Shown here: in pieces, positions 8,628 to 20,175 of the stretch
Layout of the letters: every line of letters begins with the position of its first letter
Numbering within the stretch: position 1 is the first letter of the stretch
NCBI RefSeq assembly: GCF_000379825.1
Contig: NZ_KB903814.1
Span: 558,001 to 622,000 of the forward strand
Reading direction: 5' to 3'
Length of the DNA: 64,000 bases
Source of the DNA: Longispora albida DSM 44784
Lineage (GTDB): Bacteria > Actinomycetota > Actinomycetes > Mycobacteriales > Micromonosporaceae
Notes under the pieces: generated by a model
Seen by the model: only the letters and a program-made list of their open reading frames with translations
Told to the model about the DNA's origin: nothing
Database searches by the model: none
Made by a program: the position numbers and the translations under genes

Positions 8628-10138
8628 CGGGTCACTCCTGCCAGTCCTCGGCTCAGTTTCCGACGCCGCCAGCCCAGCCGTAGCCAGACCGGGAACAGGG
8701 CGACCATGATGACACAGAACACGAGCGGAGGCGTCATCGCGGCGGTCAGGAGTGCGGTGGCCAGGGCGAGCAGGGCATACAGTGCCAGGCCGATCCTGGG
8801 TGCCCGCCGCTGGCGGAGGTCCGACCACAGCCCGCCCTCCCGGCGGAAGAGGTAGCCGAAGGACTCCTCACGGAGGGCCGGCCTGCGCACCAGGTCGGAC
8901 AGGGCCTGGTAGCCGTCCGTGGGTAACAGCGGGTTCAGGTTGTACACAGTGCTCAGATACAGCATCACCGCAAGCTGGAAGCTGGCAGCCGATCCGGCGG
9001 CGGCCCCGATCGACGCGAGGCCGGCCAGCGCGGCGGTCGTGAGCGGCCCGGCCAGGGTCACGGCCATCCTGGCCCGGCGCGAGGCCAGCCACATGTCGCT
9101 GGTGTCCACAAAGGCGAACGGCAGGCCGAGGATCAGCGCGACCCCGGCTCTGTTCACCCTCCGGCCATATGACTTCACGGTGAGTGCGTGCGCGGCCTCG
9201 TGCAGGAGGGTGGCGAGCAGGTAGCCGGCTCCGGCCGCCACGATCCCCAGCGGCCCGCCGAAGTCGAGCAGCCGGTGCTGCCCCGTGGCGGCCCACAGCG
9301 CGAGGAGGCCGGCCACGATCAGACCCCACAAACCCCCTTTCCCGGTACCAGTGAAGAAAACCCACCCGAATGACCGGTATGCCCTGCCCAGCAGCCCGTC
9401 GAGCCCGCCGATCGACCACTCCACGTGGTACCAGCGCCTGGCTGGCCGCGCCTGCGTCCCGTGCAGCAGCCCCTCGTCGGCGAACACGCGCAGCGCCCGC
9501 TCGATCTTCGCGAGGGCCAGCTCCCCGTACTCGTCGGCGTACTCGACGACCAGGTCCAGCACGCTCCGCCGCCCGTCGAGCAGCCGCCACACGTAGAGAT
9601 CCCGCTCGTCCAGCTCGATGTACCGGCCGGTGCTCGTGTTCCGCAGGACGTAGCTCCCGTCGGGGAGCTGCTTGACGGCGACCGCGCCGTGCCGCTGTGG
9701 CCGTCCACCGTGGACGATCGTGTCCTCCGACCCGTCCCACAGGTGGGTCCGGTCGGCCCTCGGCTGCTCGAAGACCACCGGCACGTCCCCGAACAGCAGC
9801 TCCATCCCGTCGGCGAGCCGGCAGCTCGACGAGCGGAGCGCCCGGGCCCCGGCCCGCGTCCCGTTGAAGGACCCGAGATCCTCGACGACGTACCCGGCGG
9901 CGGTCCGCTCGATCCGGGCATGGCTGCGCGACACACTCGGGTGGTCGATCACCACGTCGTTGCCCGGCCCGCGCCCGACGGTCGTGACGTGCTCGCTCAG
10001 GGCGTGCTCGGCCCCGCCGTCCACGGTGAGCCGTGGCGGCCCGGAGGCGTCGGCCGGTACGCCGGGCCGGAGGATCCCGCAGTGCAGGCAGTAGGGGAAG
10101 TCCCGCCTCACGTGCACCCGGCAGGCATGGCAGAGCAT
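8624..10138 (-). CDS. Zinc ribbon-FHA-PqqD-like-M50 membrane protease fusion
   Basis: A 504-residue multidomain protein. Residues 1-25 hold two Cys pairs (CHAC, CLHC), a small zinc ribbon. Residues 40-110 are an FHA domain with GRGPGNDVVIDHPSVSRSHA and DLGSFNGT, the phosphothreonine-binding signature. Residues 150-235 resemble a PqqD-type winged helix (YIELDERDLYVWRLLDG). The C-terminal half is a multi-pass M50 site-2-type protease with HEAAH at 313-317 and NLNPLLPTDGYQ at 400-411, so the zinc ligands look complete. PqqD-M50 proteins are often met in peptide-modification loci, and the added FHA suggests control by a Ser/Thr kinase. It is cotranscribed with the pseudokinase downstream. Confidence 0.88.
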   Translation of the reverse strand: MLCHACRVHVRRDFPYCLHCGILRPGVPADASGPPRLTVDGGAEHALSEHVTTVGRGPGNDVVIDHPSVSRSHARIERTAAGYVVEDLGSFNGTRAGARALRSSSCRLADGMELLFGDVPVVFEQPRADRTHLWDGSEDTIVHGGRPQRHGAVAVKQLPDGSYVLRNTSTGRYIELDERDLYVWRLLDGRRSVLDLVVEYADEYGELALAKIERALRVFADEGLLHGTQARPARRWYHVEWSIGGLDGLLGRAYRSFGWVFFTGTGKGGLWGLIVAGLLALWAATGQHRLLDFGGPLGIVAAGAGYLLATLLHEAAHALTVKSYGRRVNRAGVALILGLPFAFVDTSDMWLASRRARMAVTLAGPLTTAALAGLASIGAAAGSAASFQLAVMLYLSTVYNLNPLLPTDGYQALSDLVRRPALREESFGYLFRREGGLWSDLRQRRAPRIGLALYALLALATALLTAAMTPPLVFCVIMVALFPVWLRLGWRRRKLSRGLAGVTR

Positions 10139-10222
10139 GGCCGGAGCCTAGATCGACATGCGCTGGCGCGGGCGTCGGGTTCCTGACAGTAACGAGCTGT
10201 ACCGGTGCGGTGCGGCTGGTGA

Positions 10223-10264
10223 ATGGGACCCCTCATGTCGCTATAGCGACATGAGGGGTCCCAT
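10223..10264. terminator. 42-bp perfect palindrome, probable terminator
   Basis: The 42 bases are an uninterrupted palindrome with 21-base arms, centred between 10243 and 10244 (core CTATAG). It lies just downstream of the cholesterol oxidase stop and upstream of the FHA-M50 start, so it can end the oxidase transcript. No T-tract follows, as is common for actinobacterial hairpins. Confidence 0.7.
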
Positions 10265-10274
10265 GATCATGGTT

Positions 10275-13521
<3,247 letters not shown>

Positions 13522-13555
13522 CGAACTTGGTGAACCGGGCTGTGGGGAGGTCAGG

Positions 13556-15607
13556 GTGAAGCCGCTGGCGGATGGCGACCCGCGCGAGACCGGCCCCTAC
13601 CGGCTCCTCGCCGAGCTGGGCCGGGGCGGCATGGGCCGGGTGCTGCTCGGCCACGGTCCCGACGGCCGGCTGGTCGCGGTGAAGCTGATCCGGCCGCAGT
13701 ACGCGGAGGACGCCGAGTTCCTGGCCCGGTTCCGGAACGAGGTCGCCGCGTCCCGCCGGGTGTCCGGGGCCTACACGGCGGCGGTGATCGACGCGGACAC
13801 CAGCGGCGAGGCACCCTGGCTGGCTTCGGTATTTGTTCCGGGCCCGTCGCTGCTGGAGGCCGTCCGCGATGGCGGGGTGCTCCCCGTACCGGCGGTGCTG
13901 CGGCTGGCGGCCGGCCTCGCCACGGCGCTCAGCGAGATCCATCGTTCTGGCATCGTCCACCGCGACGTGAAACCGTCCAATGTGCTGCTCTCCCCGGACG
14001 GGCCGCGCCTGATCGACTTCGGCATCGCCCGCGCGCTGGACGCCGAGGGCGGCTCGGAGCTGACGCACACGGGGTGGCTGATCGGCGCGCCCGGCTTCAT
14101 GTCCCCGGAGCAGGCGAGCAGCGGAAAGATCACACCGGCCAGCGACGTCTTCTCGCTGGGCGTGGTGCTGGTCATGGCGTGTACCGGCCGGAGCCCGTTC
14201 GCGGGAGCCGGCACGCCGCAGACGCTGTACAACGTGGTGCACGCCGAGCCGGACCTGTCCGGGGTCCCGGCCGGGCTGCTGCCGATCATCCGGCCCTGCC
14301 TGGCGAAGGATCCGGCGAAGCGGCCCAGCCTGCACCTGCTGCTCGCGCGGATCGGCCCGCTGCCCGTCACGACGCGGCTGTGGCCGGGCCCGGTCATACA
14401 GATGACTGCCGACCAGGATGCCGAGCTGGTCCGGCTGCTCAACCCGGACGGCGACCACACCACGATCATCGACCGGGGCCCGACCCTGCGGATCCGGCCG
14501 GCCGGGACGAAGAAGGAACGCACCCCGTTCCCGCCGTCCTCCCCGCCTGCCGATCCACCCCGAGCGCACGAGCCGCCTCGTTCCGCCGAGGCTCCGTTTG
14601 TTCCGGGTCCGCCGGCGGCCCCGCCCCCGCGTCCGGCCAAGTCCAGGTCCGGGGGCCTTGCCGCCGCCGTCATTCTCGTTCTCGTCCTGGTGGCCGGCGG
14701 GGGTGTGCCTGCCGTGGCCGGGCTGCTCGGCAAGGTCTGGGACCAGATCACAGCGGAACCGACCCCGGCACCGGAGCCGCGTGAGACGAAGCAATCGCCG
14801 CGTGTCACTACTGTCCCCCGCGCCCCGGAGGTCAAGTCCACGCCGCGCAGGGAGGAACCAACGCCGGCTCCGACGCCGGCCCGTACGACGACCACGAAGC
14901 CCTACGACGGGGCGTACACGGCGGCTGCCGGGGACTGTTTCGAGGACAAGTACTCCACTGGGGACACGTCGGAGCTGCACCGCGGCACGTGCACGCCCGG
15001 CAGCTTCAAGGTGCTCAAGCGGGTCGACGGGAGTTCCGACGCCTCGGGGCAGTGCAGGAACGTCACGGGCACGAACTGGCGGCTGGGCTGGGAGGCGAGC
15101 GGTTCACGGCAGGCGATGGTGCTGTGCCTCCAGTACCTGTACCGGGACAACCTCTTCAACGCGCAGGCCGGGCACTGCGCAATGGGCAACGCCGACGGGT
15201 CGAGCTGGCGGATCGTCCAGTGTGCCGACCACACGTTCCAGGTACTCCAGTTGATCCAGGGCACGAGCGACTCGAATCGCTGCCAGGAGGACGTGCGGGT
15301 CCGGTACCGGCTGGCGCACACCGAGGCCCGGCCGGACCTGTCTGTCGTGGTGTGCATGACGTACCGGTACGGCGACGACGCCGCCTACGGCCGGCCGCGC
15401 AACTGCATGCTCCGGGTGGGATCCGGGGACGCCATGCGGCTGACGTTCGCGGACTGCTCGCGGGCGAACGTGTACGTTTCCGGCTACAACGCGGGGGCGT
15501 ACCAGCAGGGGTTCTGCGGTAACGACGGCTATCGCGGCTACAACACGACCGGCCAGTGGGCGCGGTACCTGAACTTCATCACCTGTTTCCGCGCTACTCA
15601 GAACTGA
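13556..15607 (+). CDS. Membrane Ser/Thr protein kinase (PASTA-less, Cys-containing sensor domain)
   Basis: A 683-residue PknB-type kinase. The kinase domain (about 10-270) shows ELGRGGMGRVLLG, VAVKLI, HRDVKPSNVLL at 135-145 and DFGIAR, so all catalytic elements are intact. A Pro-rich juxtamembrane stretch leads to one membrane helix (GGLAAAVILVLVLVAGGGV, near 365-395). A Pro/Thr linker follows, and then an extracellular domain of about 220 residues with many Cys and Trp and no family that I recognise. The start is GTG 13556 with GGAGG at 13547. Its stop overlaps the GNAT gene tail-to-tail by 14 bases. It begins 34 bases from the truncated ceramidase gene, divergently. Confidence 0.9.
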   Translation: MKPLADGDPRETGPYRLLAELGRGGMGRVLLGHGPDGRLVAVKLIRPQYAEDAEFLARFRNEVAASRRVSGAYTAAVIDADTSGEAPWLASVFVPGPSLLEAVRDGGVLPVPAVLRLAAGLATALSEIHRSGIVHRDVKPSNVLLSPDGPRLIDFGIARALDAEGGSELTHTGWLIGAPGFMSPEQASSGKITPASDVFSLGVVLVMACTGRSPFAGAGTPQTLYNVVHAEPDLSGVPAGLLPIIRPCLAKDPAKRPSLHLLLARIGPLPVTTRLWPGPVIQMTADQDAELVRLLNPDGDHTTIIDRGPTLRIRPAGTKKERTPFPPSSPPADPPRAHEPPRSAEAPFVPGPPAAPPPRPAKSRSGGLAAAVILVLVLVAGGGVPAVAGLLGKVWDQITAEPTPAPEPRETKQSPRVTTVPRAPEVKSTPRREEPTPAPTPARTTTTKPYDGAYTAAAGDCFEDKYSTGDTSELHRGTCTPGSFKVLKRVDGSSDASGQCRNVTGTNWRLGWEASGSRQAMVLCLQYLYRDNLFNAQAGHCAMGNADGSSWRIVQCADHTFQVLQLIQGTSDSNRCQEDVRVRYRLAHTEARPDLSVVVCMTYRYGDDAAYGRPRNCMLRVGSGDAMRLTFADCSRANVYVSGYNAGAYQQGFCGNDGYRGYNTTGQWARYLNFITCFRATQN

Positions 15608-16067
15608 CCGGCGTCCAGCGCAGGGTCATGTCCGGCAGGTTCTCCATGTTGCGGTCGCCGTCGCTGGTGTCGAGAACGGTGAAACCGTGGCGCTCGTAGA
15701 ACGCGCGGGCGCCGGTGTTCTGCTGGAAGACGTGCAGGGACACCCCAGCCGGGCTGTGCCGCCTGACCTCGTCGAGGAGTAGCGTGCCGATGCCCTGCCG
15801 GCGGACGCCGGGGCGCAGGTAGAGGTGTTCCAGCATGTCGCCGTCAAGGGCGGCGTAGCCGGTGATCTCGCCGTCACGTACCGCGACCCAGGTACGGCAC
15901 TGACCGAGCAGGACGTCCACGACCCATCGGGTCACCTGCTCGTGGTTGCGCTTCTGCGGTGGCAGGTACGGCATGGTCGCCGACCGGGAGGCCATGTGGA
16001 TGCTGGCGATCACGCCCGCGTCCTGCTCCGCCGCCAGCCGGACCTGAGTTTTGCCCTCGTCGCTCAC
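15594..16067 (-). CDS. GNAT family N-acetyltransferase
   Basis: A 157-residue single-domain acetyltransferase. The acetyl-CoA-binding motif A reads LRPGVRRQGIGTLLLDEVR, with the R-x-x-G-x-G pattern, and a later block LHVFQQNTGARAFYERHGF is motif B. The substrate cannot be deduced. The start is GTG at 16067. The gene converges on the kinase gene and overlaps it by 14 bases. Confidence 0.88.
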   Translation of the reverse strand: MSDEGKTQVRLAAEQDAGVIASIHMASRSATMPYLPPQKRNHEQVTRWVVDVLLGQCRTWVAVRDGEITGYAALDGDMLEHLYLRPGVRRQGIGTLLLDEVRRHSPAGVSLHVFQQNTGARAFYERHGFTVLDTSDGDRNMENLPDMTLRWTPVSSE

Positions 16068-16202
16068 ATCAGCGAAACTACAAGATCATCAGAGAACCCG
16101 CTCGCTGCGACCTGGGTCACACTGCGTCACGTTCTCCGGGGCTGTCTCGTCCTGTCGCCGACAGGCAACCAGCCTGCCCTGCACGCCACCCGAGGAGTAC
16201 CC

Positions 16203-16547
16203 ATGTTCGCCGCCTATCTCACGGTCACCATTCTCACCGCGTTCATGGCCGCCAGCGCCGCCGTCACGTACTTCATCCGGCACCCGTACCCGACCGCGCA
16301 GATGGACATGAAGCGGCTGCCGCACTCGTGGATGCCGATGCTGGGGACGTTCCTCGCCGCGGGCTCGGCTGGCCTGGTGACCGGCATCTGGGTACCCCTG
16401 ATCGGCATCCTCGCCGCCGCGGGCCTGGTGCTGTACTTCATCCTCGCGCTCGCCGCCCACCTGCGCGTCGGCTCCCGCAACCTCGTCGGGTGGGCGGCGT
16501 TCACGAGCTTCTCCATCGCTTCGCTGGTGCTGGGCCTGCTCAGGTAA
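16203..16547 (+). CDS. DoxX-like membrane protein
   Basis: A 114-residue protein with four predicted membrane helices (starting MFAAYLTVTILTAFMAASAA) and the short loop HPYPTAQMDMKRLPHSW between helices one and two, as in DoxX-like proteins. Their role is generally redox- or stress-linked and poorly defined. The start is ATG 16203 after GAGGAG; the open frame further upstream lies antisense to the GNAT gene. The last eight bases overlap the S66 peptidase gene tail-to-tail. Confidence 0.75.
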   Translation: MFAAYLTVTILTAFMAASAAVTYFIRHPYPTAQMDMKRLPHSWMPMLGTFLAAGSAGLVTGIWVPLIGILAAAGLVLYFILALAAHLRVGSRNLVGWAAFTSFSIASLVLGLLR

Positions 16548-17571
16548 GGGACTGGGTGATCCGCTGGACCGCGCCGTCAGCGGTGACCTCGGCCAGCGCT
16601 CCGTTGACCAGCGCGAGGTGCGGGGCGATGTGCCCGCAGTCGACGTCCATGACGACCGGGACGCCCAGGTCACCGAGGGCGCTGCGGACCGCGTCGTCCT
16701 GGGTGAAGGCTCCGGTACCGGGGGCACGGGTCCGGCCGGTCAGGATTGCGTTCGCGTGGTCGAACCAGCCGGCCAGGCGCATGCTCCACAGCAGGCGGGC
16801 GATGTCACCGGCCTCGCTCCCGCCGACCTCCACGTAGACGATCAGGCCCTCGGGGGCGTGCTTCTCCGCGAAACCGCGGACGTCCCCGTACGGCGTGCCG
16901 GCCAGCGGGCCCGCCGTCTCGACGCAGCCGCCGATCAGCCGGCCGGCCGCGCGGACCGGGCCTGCTGCCGGGTCGAGGAGCCGCCAGCCGCCGGGTTCGG
17001 TGAGGGTCCATTCGGTGAAGTCCGGCTTCGCCGTCCAGTCGTCGAACCCTGCCGACTTGGTGGCGGCCGCAGCGCCCTGCTCGAACCGCGCGCCGGCCGG
17101 ACTGGACGCCACGTCGAGCCAGGGCAGGAGCGGCTCGGGTACGCGATAAGGGGTGTCCATCAGGTTCTGGCCGTGCAGCGTCGCGATGCCAGTCAGAGTG
17201 GTGAGCGCCAGCAGCACGGTCGACATGTCGGAGAAGCCGACGAGCCACGTCGGATCGGCGTCGGCGATCGCGCCGAAGTCCAGGTGCGGCATCAGGTCGA
17301 TGGCGAGGTCGCCGCCCCACGGCGGGACGACGGCCTTGATGGCCGGGTCGGTGAGCATGGCGGTCAGCTCGGCGGCGCGGGCGGCCGGCGGGGCGCTGAC
17401 CAGGCCGGTGCCGTCCATGCACTCGCCGACCACCACGTCGTAGCCCTTGGCCCGGAGGAACTCCACGCAGAACTCCAGCCGGGCCTGGTGCCGGGGGCCG
17501 ATCCCTGCGGACGGGGACGTGACCCCGATCCGGTCGCCGGGCTGGAGCGGGGCTGGGTAACGGATAGACAT
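16540..17571 (-). CDS. S66 family (LD-carboxypeptidase/MccF-like) peptidase, copy 1
   Basis: A 343-residue serine peptidase of family S66. The nucleophile lies in WLVGFSDMSTVLLAL, the catalytic Glu in EGLIVYVEVGGSEAGD and the His in DVDCGHIAPHLALVNG, so the Ser-Glu-His triad is complete. Family members either trim murein tetrapeptides (LdcA) or inactivate microcin C-like nucleotide-peptide toxins (MccF). Length and the GFSD context do not decide between the two. ATG 17571 is chosen because GGAGG stands about nine bases upstream. A close paralogue is encoded at 20176-21207, with an HxlR/MFS/PNPOx-like unit between them. Confidence 0.9.
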   Translation of the reverse strand: MSIRYPAPLQPGDRIGVTSPSAGIGPRHQARLEFCVEFLRAKGYDVVVGECMDGTGLVSAPPAARAAELTAMLTDPAIKAVVPPWGGDLAIDLMPHLDFGAIADADPTWLVGFSDMSTVLLALTTLTGIATLHGQNLMDTPYRVPEPLLPWLDVASSPAGARFEQGAAAATKSAGFDDWTAKPDFTEWTLTEPGGWRLLDPAAGPVRAAGRLIGGCVETAGPLAGTPYGDVRGFAEKHAPEGLIVYVEVGGSEAGDIARLLWSMRLAGWFDHANAILTGRTRAPGTGAFTQDDAVRSALGDLGVPVVMDVDCGHIAPHLALVNGALAEVTADGAVQRITQSLT

Positions 17572-17617
17572 GCTCAAGATCCTCCCACGGCGGCCCGGAC
17601 CGCACGGACCGGTTTCG

Positions 17618-18046
17618 TCAGGCCGGGGCCAGCTCGGCGCGCTGGTCGTAGTCCGCTCGGGCCGCCGCGATCTCGTCCTGGTGTGTCTCCGTCCACATGA
17701 CCAGGGACTGGATGGTCGCGTGCAGCGTCTCGCCGAGCGGGGTGAGCGCGTAGTCCACCCGGGGCGGGACGACCGGGTGGACCGTCCGGCTGATCAGGCC
17801 GTCGCGTTCGAGCTGGCGGAGGGTGACGGTGAGCATCCGCTGGCTGATCCCGTCGATCTCCCGCTTCAGCTCGGTGAAGCGCAGGCCGCGCCGGTCGAGC
17901 AGCGCGATCACCAGGAGCGACCACTTGTCGGCCACCCGGTCCAGGATCTGGCGGACCTCGCAGCCCTCCCTGCCGTCCCACTGCCGGGCCGAATAGTCCT
18001 CGGTTCCCCCGCAGTAACCGAGTGCGGTCAAAGTGCCTTCTTCCAT
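17618..18046 (-). CDS. HxlR family transcriptional regulator
   Basis: A 142-residue winged-helix regulator. The conserved Cys of the family is in GREGCEVRQIL, followed by DKWSLLVIALL, GLRFTELKREIDGISQRMLT and RVDYALTPLGETL. Such proteins often sense electrophiles or oxidants and repress a divergent gene. The ATG at 18046 excludes the longer open frame upstream, which overlaps the divergent MFS promoter. Inverted repeats at 18054-18070 and 18071-18116 in the shared promoter region are candidate binding sites. Confidence 0.88.
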   Translation of the reverse strand: MEEGTLTALGYCGGTEDYSARQWDGREGCEVRQILDRVADKWSLLVIALLDRRGLRFTELKREIDGISQRMLTVTLRQLERDGLISRTVHPVVPPRVDYALTPLGETLHATIQSLVMWTETHQDEIAAARADYDQRAELAPA

Positions 18047-18053
18047 AGCTCCC

Positions 18054-18116
18054 GATCGTGACGCACGATCGAGGTGGTTACAAGAGGGAACCGACCCTCC
18101 ATCCGGTAACCGCCTC
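18054..18116. promoter_or_regulatory. Divergent HxlR/MFS promoter region with two inverted repeats
   Basis: GATCGTG and CACGATC form a 7-base inverted repeat with a 3-base spacer at 18054-18070. Immediately next, GAGGTGGTTAC (18071-18081) pairs with GTAACCGCCTC (18106-18116) with one mismatch. Their position between divergent genes makes them candidate HxlR operators; binding itself is inferred. Confidence 0.5.
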
Positions 18117-18176
18117 CACGCCAGGGCAGGGGTGCGCCGCGCCGTGCCCTCTTCCTGGGTCCATAAAGGAGCTTCG

Positions 18177-19646
18177 ATGTCAGTGTCATCGGCAACGTCA
18201 CACCCCGCACAGCCCTCCCGCAGCCCGGACAGGATGAGCCCCCGGGCATGGGCCGTGCTCCTGGTGCTGTGCGGCGCCATCTTCCTCGAGGGCATCGACG
18301 TCGCGATGTTCAACGTCGCCCTGCCTGCCATCCGCGCCGACCTCGGCCTGCCCGCCAGCTCGCTCCAGTGGGTGATCAGCGCGTACGTGCTGGGCTACGG
18401 CGGATTCATGCTGATCGGCGGCCGGGCGGCCGACCTGCTCGGCCGGCGGCGGATGTTCCTGTTCTGGCTGGCGGTGTTCCTGCTGTTCTCCGGGCTGGGC
18501 GGATTCGCGACGGAGAGCTGGATGCTGATCGCCGTCCGGTTCGTGACCGGCGTGGCCTCGGCCTTCATGGCCCCGGCCGGGCTGTCCATCATCACCACGT
18601 CCATCCCGGAGGGCGCACAGCGCAACCGGGCGCTGCTGATCTACTCCGGCACCGCGGCCGGCGGCTTCTCTCTCGGCCTCGTGATCGGCGGGCTGCTCAC
18701 CGGTTTCGGCTGGCGCTGGGTGTTCTTCGCTCCCGTTGTGCTCGCCGCCGTCCTGCTGGCCGCCGCACTCATCATCCTTCCCCGTACGCCGTCACCCGCC
18801 GCCACGGAGGGCGCGGGTGGCCGGAGGCTCGACCTGCCGGGCGCGCTGGCCATCACAGCCGCGCTCGTGCTCCTGGTCACGGCGATCGAGCGGGCGAGCC
18901 ATGTCCATCCGGTGTGGACGGTCGCGACGCTGACCGCAGCCGGGGTGGCCTTCGCGTTGTTCGCCGTGATCGAGCGGCGCTCGGCCGCCCCGCTGGTCCG
19001 GTTCGGCGTGTTCCGGAACGCGGCGCTGGTCCGGGCCAACGCGACCGGCCTGCTGTTCATCGCCGGGTTCGCGGCCTTCCAGTACGTCGTGGTGCTCTAC
19101 CTGCAGGACCTGCGGGGCTGGAGCCCGCTCAGCACGAGCCTGGCGCTGCTGGTGATCGGCATCGACGCGGTACTCGCGCCGACGCTGACGCCCCGGCTGG
19201 TCGAACGGTTCGGCACGTGGCGGGTGATCACCGGCGGGCTGGTGCTGGCCGCGATCGGCTACGCGACCTTCGCCCCGCTCGGCCCCGACTGGACCTACGC
19301 TGCCATGTTCCCGGCGATGCTGCTGCTCGGGCTGGCCTTCGCCCTGGTGTACGGGCCGCTGACCATCGCGGGCACCGACGGCGTGGCCGAGGCCGAGCAC
19401 GGGCTGGCCGGCGGGCTGCTCTACACGTCGCTCCAGTTCGGCACGGCGCTGGGCATGTCGGCGGCCACGGCCGTGATGGTCGCGGCCACGGACGACGGGG
19501 CGGCCGGGCTGCTGTCCGGGTACCGGGCGGCGCTGCTCGTGCCGCTGGTGGCTGCCGTGATCGCGGTGGTGGTGGCGGGGTCGGGGCTGCGCGCCCGGCG
19601 GTCGAGCACCAGCGCGGAGCCGGTGTCCGAGATGGTGGCCGGCTGA
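18177..19646 (+). CDS. MFS multidrug exporter (DHA2-type)
   Basis: A 489-residue transporter with about 14 membrane helices. The family signature GGRAADLLGRRRMFLFWLA is in the loop after helix two, and motif C-like GFSLGLVIGGLLTGFGWRWVFF is in helix five, as in drug:H+ antiporters. ATG 18177 follows AAAGGAG. It diverges from the HxlR gene, whose product probably represses it. Its TGA overlaps the ATG of the next gene (TGATG), so the flavin-binding-type protein downstream is translationally coupled. The substrate is unknown. Confidence 0.9.
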   Translation: MSVSSATSHPAQPSRSPDRMSPRAWAVLLVLCGAIFLEGIDVAMFNVALPAIRADLGLPASSLQWVISAYVLGYGGFMLIGGRAADLLGRRRMFLFWLAVFLLFSGLGGFATESWMLIAVRFVTGVASAFMAPAGLSIITTSIPEGAQRNRALLIYSGTAAGGFSLGLVIGGLLTGFGWRWVFFAPVVLAAVLLAAALIILPRTPSPAATEGAGGRRLDLPGALAITAALVLLVTAIERASHVHPVWTVATLTAAGVAFALFAVIERRSAAPLVRFGVFRNAALVRANATGLLFIAGFAAFQYVVVLYLQDLRGWSPLSTSLALLVIGIDAVLAPTLTPRLVERFGTWRVITGGLVLAAIGYATFAPLGPDWTYAAMFPAMLLLGLAFALVYGPLTIAGTDGVAEAEHGLAGGLLYTSLQFGTALGMSAATAVMVAATDDGAAGLLSGYRAALLVPLVAAVIAVVVAGSGLRARRSSTSAEPVSEMVAG

Positions 19647-20119
19647 TGGCGGAGAAGGTGGAGAGGTTCGCGGACATCGAGGCGGAGTTCGCCCGGTACG
19701 TGACCGACATCAAGTACGCGACCATGACCACAGTGGACAAGCTCGGCAGGCCGAGGTCCCGGGTGCTCTTCCCGATCTGGGAACTCACCGGCGGCAAGCC
19801 GGTCGGCTGGCTCGCGAGCTACCGGACGAAGGTCAAGGCAGCGCACCTGGCGGGCAACCCGCACACCACGTACTCGTACTGGAGCCCCCGCCAGAACGCC
19901 GTCCACGTCGACAGCCGTTCCGCCTGGGAGGACGATCCGGCCGTCAAGGCCCGGGTGTGGGAGCTGTACCGGGCCGGGAGCCCGGCCGGGCTCGGCTACG
20001 ACCCCGCGCGGTACTGGGAGAGCCCGGCGGATCCCGGGTTCCACGTGATCCGGATCGAGCCGTGGCGGGTGCAGGTCGTCAGGGGTACCGATCTGCGGAG
20101 CCTGATCTGGCAGCCCTGA
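19646..20119 (+). CDS. Pyridoxamine 5'-phosphate oxidase-like (split-barrel) protein
   Basis: A 157-residue split beta-barrel protein of the PNPOx-like superfamily, whose members bind FMN or F420. Typical segments are YATMTTVDKLGRPRSRVLFP near residue 25 and ASYRTKVKAAHLAGNPHTTY near 55. Whether it uses FMN, F420 or haem cannot be told from sequence alone. It overlaps the MFS stop codon by one base (TGATG), and a 13-bp-stem hairpin follows. The HxlR-MFS-reductase arrangement suggests detoxification of a small reactive compound; that is an inference. Confidence 0.8.
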   Translation: MAEKVERFADIEAEFARYVTDIKYATMTTVDKLGRPRSRVLFPIWELTGGKPVGWLASYRTKVKAAHLAGNPHTTYSYWSPRQNAVHVDSRSAWEDDPAVKARVWELYRAGSPAGLGYDPARYWESPADPGFHVIRIEPWRVQVVRGTDLRSLIWQP

Positions 20120-20132
20120 CGGCAGTGAGGCT

Positions 20133-20166
20133 GGAGCGGCCCGGGCCGAGGTCCCCGGGCCGCTCC
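20133..20166. terminator. Hairpin terminator between convergent genes
   Basis: A perfect 13-base stem (GGAGCGGCCCGGG paired with its complement) with an 8-base loop, between the convergent PNPOx-like and S66 genes. It can serve both strands. Confidence 0.75.
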
Positions 20167-20175
20167 GTCACGCCG

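Noticed and set aside
8624-10138. PqqD-M50 protein as part of a RiPP cluster
   Set aside because: No precursor-like small gene, radical-SAM enzyme or peptide transporter is found around it, so only the domain likeness is reported.
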